DNA of 64,000 nt from Paenibacillus_F chitinolyticus_A (GTDB lineage Bacteria; Bacillota; Bacilli; Paenibacillales; NBRC-103111). Each line of letters begins with the position of its first letter. The stretch's first letter is position 1. The DNA is taken from contig NZ_CP173427.1 of NCBI RefSeq assembly GCF_045038035.1, positions 1,984,001-2,048,000 of the forward strand, given 5' to 3'. The notes beneath the pieces were generated by a model that searched no databases, was not told where the DNA came from, and worked only from the letters and a program-made list of their open reading frames with translations. Shown one piece after another: positions 41,297 through 49,370 of the stretch. The translations under genes and the position numbers were made by a program.

Positions 41297-43857
41297 TAGT
41301 CGATGTCCCCGCCAAGCAGACGAACCGGGCTTTCGATTATTCGGTGCCCCCGTCTCTGCAGGGCTGGGTTGAAGTAGGAAGCCGTGTCGGCGTTCCTTTC
41401 GGTCCCCGTGTGCTGCAGGGGTTTGTGGTGGAACTTCACGAAACGACAACGGTCGATCCCAAAAGACTGAAAGCGATCCGTCATGTGCTGGACGCCGCTC
41501 CTCCTTTGACGGAAGAACTGGTACAGCTCGGACATTGGATGAGCAGCACGTATTTGTGCCACGAAGTAACCGCTCTGCAAGCCATGCTTCCCGGAGCGCT
41601 GAAAGCCAAGTATGAACGCTTCGTTCAAGCCGCGGAAGCAGGAAGCGCGGGCGGAACGGAGCTTCTGCTTTTGCTGCCGGCCCAGGAGAGCATTTTGAAT
41701 TATTTGCGCTCAAAAGGAAAGGTGAAGATGGAAGACCTTCTGGATGCCTTTCCGGAAGACGGCGGGCTGATCCGTCAAATGCTGGACGAAGGTCGGCTTG
41801 TCGAAACCCAGGGGATGAAGGACAGGCTCGCGACGAAGAAAGCTCTGACGGTATTTCCGTCCGGAGCCCCCGAATCCCCGGAAGCTACGACGGAAACCCA
41901 AGCTGCCGGGATGTCCGGCAGCGCTCCGGGATCGGGCGATTCCGCCGATTTGCTGGCCATCGCGGAAGAACTTCCCGCCCGCTCCCATAAGCAGAAAGAG
42001 GTTCTGCGCTATTTGCATGAGAACCCCCGGCCGATCCGCCTGACGGAACTGATGGACAAGCTCCAGGTCGGTGCCGGCACGGTAAAAGGACTCGCGGACA
42101 AAGGCTGGATTGGCCTGCGTGAAGTAGAAGTGATGCGGGACCCGTATGCGAACCGCCATTTTGAAGAAACGAAGCCGCTGCCGCTGACGCGGGAACAGCA
42201 GTCCGTTTATGACGACATTGCCGCCACGCTGGACAGCCGCAGCCACCAGGTTTACTTGCTCCAAGGGGTGACGGGCAGCGGGAAGACGGAAGTGTACCTG
42301 CAGGCCATCAGCCGCTGTCTGGAACAGGGGCGGGAAGCGATCGTGCTTGTGCCGGAGATTTCACTGACTCCCCAGATGGTCGAGCGGTTTAAAGGCCGCT
42401 TTGGAGACGAGGTCGCCGTGATGCACAGCCGGCTGTCGCTGGGTGAGCGTTACGATGAGTGGCGCAAAATTATGAGACGCCAGGTCCGGGTGGTCATCGG
42501 GGCCCGTTCGGCCGTGTTCGTTCCTTTCCGAAAGCTGGGTCTGATTATCATTGATGAAGAACATGAATCATCTTACAAGCAGGAAGAGAGCCCGAAGTAT
42601 CACGCACGGGATATCGCCGCCTGGAGAGCCCGCTATAACGGAGCGGCCGTGGTACTGGGATCGGCGACTCCTTCCCTTGAAAGCATTCAGAAGACGAAGG
42701 CGGCCCCCGGCGGCAAGCCCGAATACAAGCTGCTCCGAATGAAGTCCCGGGTCGCCGGACGCCCTCTGCCGCCCGTGCATATCGTCGATATGCGGGAGGA
42801 ACTGCGCAGCGGGAACCGGTCCATGTTCAGCCGGCTTCTTCACCGGGGGCTGGAGGAACGGCTCCTCAAAGGAGAGCAGACGGTTCTCCTGCTAAACCGC
42901 CGGGGATACGCGACATTCGTCATGTGCAGGACGTGCGGCTATGTAGCCGGCTGTCCGCACTGCGATATCTCGCTGACGTATCACCAGGTGTCGCGGACGC
43001 TGCGCTGCCATTACTGCGGCTATGCCGAAAGGCAGATGGAGCTGTGTCCCGATTGCGGGTCGGAGCATATCCGGCATTTCGGAACCGGAACCCAGCGGGT
43101 CGAGGAAGAGCTCGTGAAGCTCTTTCCCGGCATCCGCGTCATCCGCATGGATGTGGACACGACGACGGAGAAAGGTTCTCACGAGAAGTGGCTGACGATG
43201 TTCCGCAACAAACAGGCGGATGTCCTGCTCGGCACCCAGATGGTCGCCAAGGGCCTGGACTTCCCCGATGTGACCCTTGTCGGCGTTATCGCGGCCGATA
43301 CGGTGCTGAACCTGCCCGACTTCCGTTCCGCCGAGCGCACCTTCCAGCTGCTTACGCAGGTGGCGGGGCGGGCCGGGCGCCATAAGCTGCCCGGCGAAGT
43401 GTTCGTCCAGACGTACACGCCGGAGCACTACAGCGTCATTACGGCGAGCCGCCACGATTACGAAGGTTTCGTGGAGGAGGAGCTTCCGCACCGCCGGAAG
43501 CTCGGCTATCCGCCGTACTGCCGGCTTATCCTCATCACCTTGACCCACGAGCAGGTGCCGCTCCTGGTCCGGACCGCGGAAGCGGTGGCCCAGCGTCTCC
43601 GGGAGCTCGGGGCCGCCGAGCAGGAGAACGTTTTTGCGTCCGGTACGGGGGAGGACTTTTTTATGAATGTGCTGGGTCCGGTCGCTTCGCCCATTCCGAG
43701 GATCAAGGATAGATATCGGTTCCAATGCGTGGTAAAATATCGTGGGGAGGCGTCCGCTTCCCGTATTGTGGCCAAGGTTCTGGATGAATTTGCCGAGAGG
43801 ACGACGAAAGATAAGCTGACGATCAGCGTGGATGTCGATCCTCAAATGCTCATGTAG
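41281..43857 (+). CDS. priA: Primosomal replication restart helicase PriA
   Basis: 3'-to-5' DNA helicase of 858 residues that reloads the replisome at stalled forks. The N-terminal DNA-binding part begins FAKVIVDVPAKQTNRAFDY. Helicase motifs are GVTGSGKTE (Walker A Lys335) and IIDEEHESSYKQ; the zinc-binding insert has eight cysteines (CRTCGYVAGCPHC and CHYCGYAERQMELCPDCG). Between the winged-helix part and the helicase core, about residues 195-225, is a low-complexity Pro/Ser/Gly/Ala linker, which makes it longer than B. subtilis PriA. The ATG at 41281 is inside coaBC and follows GGGGA; the open frame further upstream is not coding. Confidence 0.95.
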   Translation: MFAKVIVDVPAKQTNRAFDYSVPPSLQGWVEVGSRVGVPFGPRVLQGFVVELHETTTVDPKRLKAIRHVLDAAPPLTEELVQLGHWMSSTYLCHEVTALQAMLPGALKAKYERFVQAAEAGSAGGTELLLLLPAQESILNYLRSKGKVKMEDLLDAFPEDGGLIRQMLDEGRLVETQGMKDRLATKKALTVFPSGAPESPEATTETQAAGMSGSAPGSGDSADLLAIAEELPARSHKQKEVLRYLHENPRPIRLTELMDKLQVGAGTVKGLADKGWIGLREVEVMRDPYANRHFEETKPLPLTREQQSVYDDIAATLDSRSHQVYLLQGVTGSGKTEVYLQAISRCLEQGREAIVLVPEISLTPQMVERFKGRFGDEVAVMHSRLSLGERYDEWRKIMRRQVRVVIGARSAVFVPFRKLGLIIIDEEHESSYKQEESPKYHARDIAAWRARYNGAAVVLGSATPSLESIQKTKAAPGGKPEYKLLRMKSRVAGRPLPPVHIVDMREELRSGNRSMFSRLLHRGLEERLLKGEQTVLLLNRRGYATFVMCRTCGYVAGCPHCDISLTYHQVSRTLRCHYCGYAERQMELCPDCGSEHIRHFGTGTQRVEEELVKLFPGIRVIRMDVDTTTEKGSHEKWLTMFRNKQADVLLGTQMVAKGLDFPDVTLVGVIAADTVLNLPDFRSAERTFQLLTQVAGRAGRHKLPGEVFVQTYTPEHYSVITASRHDYEGFVEEELPHRRKLGYPPYCRLILITLTHEQVPLLVRTAEAVAQRLRELGAAEQENVFASGTGEDFFMNVLGPVASPIPRIKDRYRFQCVVKYRGEASASRIVAKVLDEFAERTTKDKLTISVDVDPQMLM

Positions 43858-44025
43858 TCCGCGTGTTCCGGAACGGAAAGCCCGGTGTAAGACAGAACCG
43901 GATGGATGCCCTTGCCGATTAACGCGTATATAAGGGGCGGGAAACTCATACGGATCTCTTAAACCCATTCAAGGGCTAAGGCCCTTGCCCTCATAGAATG
44001 ACTTTAAAGAAAGCAGGTGGATGGA

Positions 44026-44508
44026 ATGGCCATTCGCATGATTGTTAAAGAAGGAGACTCTGTGCTGCGGGAAACCGCCAAACAGGTAACGAAATTTAAT
44101 TCCAACCTCCATAAGCTGCTCGACGATATGGCGGATACGATGTACGATGCGCCGGGCGTCGGCCTGGCCGCTCCGCAGGTGGGCATTCTCAAGCGTGTCA
44201 TCGTTATGGACGTGGGAGACGAGAACGGACTGATCGAGATCGTCAATCCGGTCGTTGTCGAACAAAGCGGCGAGCAGATCGGACCGGAAGGCTGCCTGAG
44301 TATCCCGGGACTCGAAGGAGAGGTCAAGCGCCCCCTCAAAGTGAAAGTGAAAGGCCAGGACCGCAACGGCGAAGAGTTCGAGCTTGAAGGCGAAGAGCTG
44401 CTGGCCCGCTGCATCATGCACGAAGTGGACCACTTGAACGGTGTTCTGTTCACGGATCTGGCGATCCGTCTGTACCGCCCTGAGCTCGAAGAGAAAGAGG
44501 ACCGCTGA
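44026..44508 (+). CDS. def: Peptide deformylase
   Basis: Removes the formyl group from new proteins, 160 residues. The three metal/active-site motifs are complete: GVGLAAPQVG, EGCLS and HEVDHLNG. The upstream in-frame GTG at 44017 lies within the Shine-Dalgarno region AGGTGG, so the ATG at 44026 is chosen. fmt begins one base after its stop, giving the usual def-fmt pair. The 168-base gap before it contains a small perfect hairpin (43970-43987) but no evident promoter. Confidence 0.95.
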   Translation: MAIRMIVKEGDSVLRETAKQVTKFNSNLHKLLDDMADTMYDAPGVGLAAPQVGILKRVIVMDVGDENGLIEIVNPVVVEQSGEQIGPEGCLSIPGLEGEVKRPLKVKVKGQDRNGEEFELEGEELLARCIMHEVDHLNGVLFTDLAIRLYRPELEEKEDR

Positions 44509-44509
44509 C

Positions 44510-45481
44510 GTGAAGCTGATTTTTATGGGAACCCCGGACTTCGCGGTTCCTTCCTTGAGGGCGCTAATTGAGGGCGGCTACGAAGTGGCTGCCGTCGTTA
44601 CACAGCCGGACCGTCCGAAAGGGCGCAAGCGCGTGCTGACACCGCCTCCCGTCAAAGTGGAGGCCGAGAAGCACGGCATCCCGGTGTTTCAGCCGGAGAA
44701 GCTGCGCACGTCCGACACGGTCGATGAAATCCGGAGAATTTCTCCGGATCTTATCGTGACGGCGGCATACGGCCAGATCCTGCCCAAGGCGGTGCTCGAC
44801 ATTCCCCGTCTGGGCTGCATCAATATCCACGCTTCCCTTCTGCCGAAATACAGAGGGGGCGCTCCGATACACCATGCGATCATACAGGGCGAGCGGGTGA
44901 CGGGCGTTACCATCATGTACATGGCGGTAGGGCTGGATACGGGAGATATGATCAGCAAGGTTGAAGTTCCTATCGGGGATGACGATACGACCGGCACGAT
45001 GTTCGACAAGCTTAGCCTGGCGGGTGCAGATCTGCTTAAGCGCACGCTGCCCGAATTGTTTGCGGGCACGGTCCAGGCTGTACCGCAGGATGATTCGCAA
45101 GCGGTATACTCGCCGAATATCAACCGCGAAGACGAGAAAATCGACTGGAACCGGTCTTCCAAGGATATTTGGAATCTGGTTCGCGGATTAAATCCTTTTC
45201 CGGGCGCTTATACAACCTGGAACGGGGAAATCCTGAAAGTATGGGTGTGTAAAAAACCCGAAGACCTCGCGCCAAGCGCGGATAGAACGTTGGAAAGCTC
45301 GACCGGCGCAGGGCTGAAGCCAGGCACGGTTATCGGAGCGGACGAAGACGGGATCGAAGTGGCTACGGGCGACGGAAGCCTGAAACTGCTGAATGTCCAG
45401 CCTGCCGGCAAGAAGGCCATGGAAGCGGCTCAGCTTGTACGGGGAAGCTCCATGGAGAAAGGCGCCGTTTTGGGTGAATAG
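44510..45481 (+). CDS. fmt: Methionyl-tRNA formyltransferase
   Basis: Adds the formyl group to initiator Met-tRNA using 10-formyl-THF, 323 residues. The start MKLIFMGTPDFAVPSL is the family signature; the formyl-transfer site shows INIHASLLPKYRGGAPIH and a later MYMAVGLDTGDMI. The C-terminal tRNA-binding domain follows about residue 210. The frame is open from 44441 inside def, but the GTG at 44510 with AGAGG upstream gives the right N terminus. Confidence 0.96.
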   Translation: MKLIFMGTPDFAVPSLRALIEGGYEVAAVVTQPDRPKGRKRVLTPPPVKVEAEKHGIPVFQPEKLRTSDTVDEIRRISPDLIVTAAYGQILPKAVLDIPRLGCINIHASLLPKYRGGAPIHHAIIQGERVTGVTIMYMAVGLDTGDMISKVEVPIGDDDTTGTMFDKLSLAGADLLKRTLPELFAGTVQAVPQDDSQAVYSPNINREDEKIDWNRSSKDIWNLVRGLNPFPGAYTTWNGEILKVWVCKKPEDLAPSADRTLESSTGAGLKPGTVIGADEDGIEVATGDGSLKLLNVQPAGKKAMEAAQLVRGSSMEKGAVLGE

Positions 45482-45501
45482 CAGACGCGTGAAACGCAAT
45501 G

Positions 45502-45543
45502 CGCAGGAATTTTCGGTGAATGACCGACGGTTCCTGCGTTTTT
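45502..45543 (+). terminator. Terminator after fmt
   Basis: CGCAGGAA (45502-45509) pairs with TTCCTGCG (45531-45538) with an inner TCGGT/ACCGA stem, followed by five T. Confidence 0.75.
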
Positions 45544-45637
45544 CCGTAAACGATACATATGTCCCTGCCAAGCGATGATTCTAAAGCAGGAGCCGCATAC
45601 GTACGATTTTAATAAGCAAAGGATGTGTGCAAGTCCC

Positions 45638-47107
45638 GTGAAAAAAAATGAGCCGGATAACCGGAAGGGACAAGTCGGGGGCGCCAGCGGTCCGGCAAGC
45701 CGTTCTCGGACCGACCGGAGAAACAGCCAGGCCGCAAAGCCGAAACGAGAGCATGTAAAAAAATCGGCGCGCGACGCTGCGCTCAGCGTATTGACAGGCG
45801 TCGAGGAAGCGGGCTCTTACAGCAACCTCAAGCTGAATCAGATACTGCGCGAAGCGGATCTCCCGCGCCCGGATGCCGCTCTGGCTACGGAAATTGTGTA
45901 CGGAACGATCCAGAGACGGAATACAATCGACTATTACTTGGCGAAACTGGTGACCAAGGGGCTCGGCAAGCTTCAGCCCTGGGTACGCAGTCTGCTCCGG
46001 ATGAGCTTGTATCAGCTCCTGTATCTGGAGCGCGTGCCCGACCACGCGGTTGTCAGCGAAGCTGTTAACATAGCGAAGCGCCGGGGCCATCAGGGCATCT
46101 CCGGCATGGTCAACGGCGTGCTGCGCAGCGCTATCCGCCAGCGTGCGGAGCTGACGCTTCCGCAAGGGATGACGGACATCGAGCGCATTTCGCTCGAACA
46201 TTCCCATCCCGAGTGGCTGGTCCGGCGCTGGACCCTGCAGTACGGCGCCGAAGCGTGCGAGCGCATCTGCAGGGCGAACAACGAGCCGCCGCACGTCAGC
46301 ATCCGCGCGAATACACGCCGCCAGCAGCCCGATTCGCTGCTGGAGCAGCTTCGGCTGGGCGGATTTGACGCCGAGCCTTCGGCACTGTCGCCCGCCGGCA
46401 TTGTCGTATCCTCGGGCGGAAACATGGCGCTGACGCCGGGCTTCGGCCAGGGCGACTACTCCATCCAGGACGAAAGCTCCATGCTCGTTGCCGAAGCGCT
46501 TCGGCCGGAGGCAGGCATGACCGTCCTGGACTGCTGCGCCGCCCCGGGCGGCAAAACGGCGCACATCGCGGAGAAGATGGACGACACCGGCACGGTGTGG
46601 GCCTGCGACCTGCATCCTCACAAAAAGCGGCTGATCGACGAACAAGCCCAGAGGCTGGGCCTGAAGTCGGTCCGCACCTTGGTGAAGGATGCCAGGGAAC
46701 TTGCCGGGGAATTCGAGCCGGCCTCGTTTGACCGCATCCTGCTTGACGCTCCCTGTTCGGGCTTCGGCGTTATCCGCCGGAAGCCCGACCTGAAATGGGG
46801 CAAGCGGGAGGAGGACATCGCCGAGATCGCGGCCGTCCAGCAGAGCATCCTGGAGGCTGTTCACGGTCTGCTCAAACCCGGCGGTGTGCTTGTCTACAGC
46901 ACATGTACAATCGAGCGGACGGAGAACGAGGACGCGGTGGCCCGCTTCCTGGAGGCCCATCCCGAGTTTGTCCTTGATCCGATTCCGACAACAGGCTGGC
47001 CGGAATCCGCGCCTCTGGAGCAGGCGATTTCGGGCATGATCTCGATTATGCCGGACCAGTACGGGACGGACGGCTTCTTTATTGCCCGGATCCGGCGCTT
47101 GGCGTAA
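45638..47107 (+). CDS. rsmB: 16S rRNA (cytosine-967-C5) methyltransferase RsmB
   Basis: SAM-dependent m5C rRNA methyltransferase of about 489 residues. An N-terminal NusB-like helical domain (SARDAALSVLTGVEEAGSYS, about 45-180) is followed by the methyltransferase with SAM site DCCAAPGGKTAHIAEKM, catalytic motif IV DAPCSGFGVIRRKPD and motif VI YSTCTIERTENE, so both cysteines are present. The N terminus is a basic, poorly conserved extension. Several starts are possible (45575 ATG, 45623 ATG, 45638 GTG); the GTG after AAAGGATGTG is preferred, with moderate certainty. Confidence 0.92.
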   Translation: MKKNEPDNRKGQVGGASGPASRSRTDRRNSQAAKPKREHVKKSARDAALSVLTGVEEAGSYSNLKLNQILREADLPRPDAALATEIVYGTIQRRNTIDYYLAKLVTKGLGKLQPWVRSLLRMSLYQLLYLERVPDHAVVSEAVNIAKRRGHQGISGMVNGVLRSAIRQRAELTLPQGMTDIERISLEHSHPEWLVRRWTLQYGAEACERICRANNEPPHVSIRANTRRQQPDSLLEQLRLGGFDAEPSALSPAGIVVSSGGNMALTPGFGQGDYSIQDESSMLVAEALRPEAGMTVLDCCAAPGGKTAHIAEKMDDTGTVWACDLHPHKKRLIDEQAQRLGLKSVRTLVKDARELAGEFEPASFDRILLDAPCSGFGVIRRKPDLKWGKREEDIAEIAAVQQSILEAVHGLLKPGGVLVYSTCTIERTENEDAVARFLEAHPEFVLDPIPTTGWPESAPLEQAISGMISIMPDQYGTDGFFIARIRRLA

Positions 47108-47525
47108 GCTGCGGATAAAAAGACCGCCATGCGAGTGAGCAGCCCTACCGGTCGGGATATCGCTTTGGATAAAGGACTTTGTAGGCTGTTCTCCCATTGC
47201 TTATCGTTTAACCGGTGTGAATCCGACTAACGGAATATCTTAAACGCCGCGTTTTGCGGGTTCCGGCGTTTGTGTATGAAGGCTGTTTACCTTCAGCAGA
47301 TGAAGTCGTCCGTTTAACGATTGGCGCCGTACAGCCGGATGAGCCGGGTGGGATGCCCGAGCTGCGGCTCGGCCCGATATGGGGCGTCTTCTTCCGCTGC
47401 CTGTACGCGATGCCTGATCCCCACTGGCCCGCTCTAGTGTGTTCAGCCGTCTTTTATGCTAAAATAGGAAGGATTCGGCTGGATAACCCATTTTTTATTT
47501 GGAAAATAAGTTAGGTGTGATTACT
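47108..47525 (+). other. Unassigned 418-base gap between rsmB and rlmN
   Basis: No recognisable gene. An 86-codon frame (47254-47514) has no RBS and no family resemblance, and I reject it. A hairpin AAACGCC/GGCGTTT (47242-47248 with 47265-47271) lies in the middle without a T run. A-T rich TAAAAT near 47459 could be a -10 element but has no good -35. B. subtilis has no comparable gap here. Confidence 0.5.
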
Positions 47526-48593
47526 GTGAAAAATAAAACCTTGCAAGTAGATAAACCCTTTGTGTACGACTACAGTCTGGAAGACTGGAAGCAGTGGACC
47601 GAGGAGAACAAAGAACCGGTCTTCCGTGCCGGACAGATTTTCGACTGGCTGTATGTGAAACGTGTCACGGACTTCGAGGAAATGACGAATTTGTCGAAGG
47701 CGCTTCGCGAGAAATTGAAGGCCGGCTTTTCCTTCGTCACGCTGACCGAAATCGCCAAGCAGCAGTCGAAAGACGGAACGGTGAAGTTCCTGTTCGAGCT
47801 GGCGGACAAAAACGCGATCGAGACCGTGATCATGAAGCACAGTTACGGCAACAGCGTATGCGTAACGACTCAGGTCGGCTGCCGGATCGGCTGCACGTTC
47901 TGCGCCTCCACACTCGGCGGATTGAAGCGTGACTTGCGCGCGGGCGAAATCGTCGCCCAGATTGTCAAAGCGCAGCAGCTCCTCGATGCGACGGGAGAGC
48001 GCGTAAGCTCCATCGTCATCATGGGAATCGGCGAACCGTTCGAGAACTACGATGCGATGATGAAGTTCCTAAACATTATGATTCATCCGAAGGGCCTGAA
48101 TATCGGCCAGCGCCACATCACCGTTTCGACCAGCGGTATCGTGCCGAACATTTACCGGTTTGCGGACGAGGATACGCAGATCAATTTGGCGATTTCCATC
48201 CATGCGCCCAATGATGCGCTCCGTTCCAAGTTAATGCCGGTTAACCGCCGGTTCCCGTTCGCCGATCTGATCGAGTCGTGCAAATATTACATGGCCAAAA
48301 CGGGCCGCCGCATCACGTTCGAGTACGCTCTGATGGGCAACGTAAACGACCAGGCCGAGCATGCCGAGGAACTCGCCGAAGTTCTGAAGGAACTGCCGAT
48401 GTGCCACGTTAACCTGATTCCGGTCAATTACGTGCAGGAGCGGGATTACGTACGGACGACGCGCGACGATATTTTTAACTTCCAGCGCATTTTGGAACGC
48501 AACAAAATCAACGCGACCATACGCCGTGAGCAGGGCAGCGACATTGCCGCCGCCTGCGGACAACTGCGGGCCAAGCATATGGAAGCGAAATAA
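47526..48593 (+). CDS. rlmN: Dual-specificity RNA methyltransferase RlmN
   Basis: Radical-SAM enzyme of 355 residues that methylates C2 of 23S rRNA A2503 and tRNA A37. The 4Fe-4S motif is CRIGCTFC (Cys119, 123, 126); the methyl-carrier cysteine pair is Cys112 (VCVTTQVGC) and Cys344 near the C terminus (IAAACGQL). GIGEPFENYD and LAISIHAPND are further conserved. The GTG at 47526 after AGGTG is preferred over an upstream TTG at 47499. prpC follows nine bases later, so the group rlmN-prpC-prkC-rsgA-rpe forms one operon. Confidence 0.95.
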   Translation: MKNKTLQVDKPFVYDYSLEDWKQWTEENKEPVFRAGQIFDWLYVKRVTDFEEMTNLSKALREKLKAGFSFVTLTEIAKQQSKDGTVKFLFELADKNAIETVIMKHSYGNSVCVTTQVGCRIGCTFCASTLGGLKRDLRAGEIVAQIVKAQQLLDATGERVSSIVIMGIGEPFENYDAMMKFLNIMIHPKGLNIGQRHITVSTSGIVPNIYRFADEDTQINLAISIHAPNDALRSKLMPVNRRFPFADLIESCKYYMAKTGRRITFEYALMGNVNDQAEHAEELAEVLKELPMCHVNLIPVNYVQERDYVRTTRDDIFNFQRILERNKINATIRREQGSDIAAACGQLRAKHMEAK

Positions 48594-48602
48594 CGGAGTG
48601 AA

Positions 48603-49370
48603 ATGCGGATGAAAATGGTGAGTGTGACAGATACCGGCCGAGTCCGGTCCGTAAATGAAGACAGAGCCGTTATTCAGCATGACGTCGGAGGGTATTCCCT
48701 GGCCATTGTGGCCGACGGAATGGGCGGTCATCAGGCGGGCGACGTCGCCAGCCAGATGACCATCGACATCATCCGGGAAGAACTCAAATCCCTGAGTTCC
48801 TCGATGACGGTCGAAGAGTGCAAGCTTGCCGTGAAGGAAGCGATCCGTTCGACCAACCGCAAGGTGTTCGAATATGCCTCCGCCAGGGAAGAGCTTCAGG
48901 GAATGGGCACGACCGTCGTCGTTCTCTTGGCATCCGGACAGCTGGCCATCCTGGGGCATATCGGAGACAGCCGCGCTTATAAAATAAGCGGGCCCTCTAT
49001 TCTCCGTTTGACGGAGGATCACTCTCTGGTGAACGAGCTTTTGAAGAACGGCCAGCTGACGCCGGACGAAGCGGAGCGCCATCCGCGCCGTAACGTACTT
49101 ACCAGGGCGCTGGGGACGGAACCGGACGCGCAGCCAGACGTTCAGCATCTGAGCCTGGAGAGCGGAGATATTCTCCTTCTTTGCAGCGACGGACTGAGCG
49201 GAATGGTCGACGACCAGACGATCCTGTCCATTGTGCGCGGGGAATCCGAATTGGAAGCCATGGCTCAGAGCCTGCTTCAGGCTGCTCTGGATGCGGGCGG
49301 AGACGACAACATCACGATCATTCTTGCATCGGGAGACTCAGGACCCGCTTCGGGAGGGGATCCCGCATGA
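48603..49370 (+). CDS. prpC: PP2C-family serine/threonine phosphatase PrpC
   Basis: Soluble metal-dependent phosphatase of 255 residues that reverses PrkC phosphorylation. PP2C motifs are TDTGRVRSVNEDRA, VADGMGGHQAGD, GTTVVVLL, GHIGDSRAYKI, LCSDGLSGMVDD and GGDDNITII, which give the full set of metal-binding aspartates. Two ATGs, at 48603 and 48609, follow GGAGTG; the second has the better distance. The stop overlaps the prkC start (ATGA), typical of the pair in Firmicutes. Confidence 0.95.
   Translation: MRMKMVSVTDTGRVRSVNEDRAVIQHDVGGYSLAIVADGMGGHQAGDVASQMTIDIIREELKSLSSSMTVEECKLAVKEAIRSTNRKVFEYASAREELQGMGTTVVVLLASGQLAILGHIGDSRAYKISGPSILRLTEDHSLVNELLKNGQLTPDEAERHPRRNVLTRALGTEPDAQPDVQHLSLESGDILLLCSDGLSGMVDDQTILSIVRGESELEAMAQSLLQAALDAGGDDNITIILASGDSGPASGGDPA

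Noticed and set aside
45581..47197. A 538-codon reverse frame across rsmB
   Set aside because: Antisense shadow of rsmB; the extension into the gap before rlmN carries no support.
47254..47514. An 86-codon plus-strand frame in the rsmB-rlmN gap
   Set aside because: No Shine-Dalgarno sequence, odd composition and overlap with the rlmN leader; I see no family resemblance.
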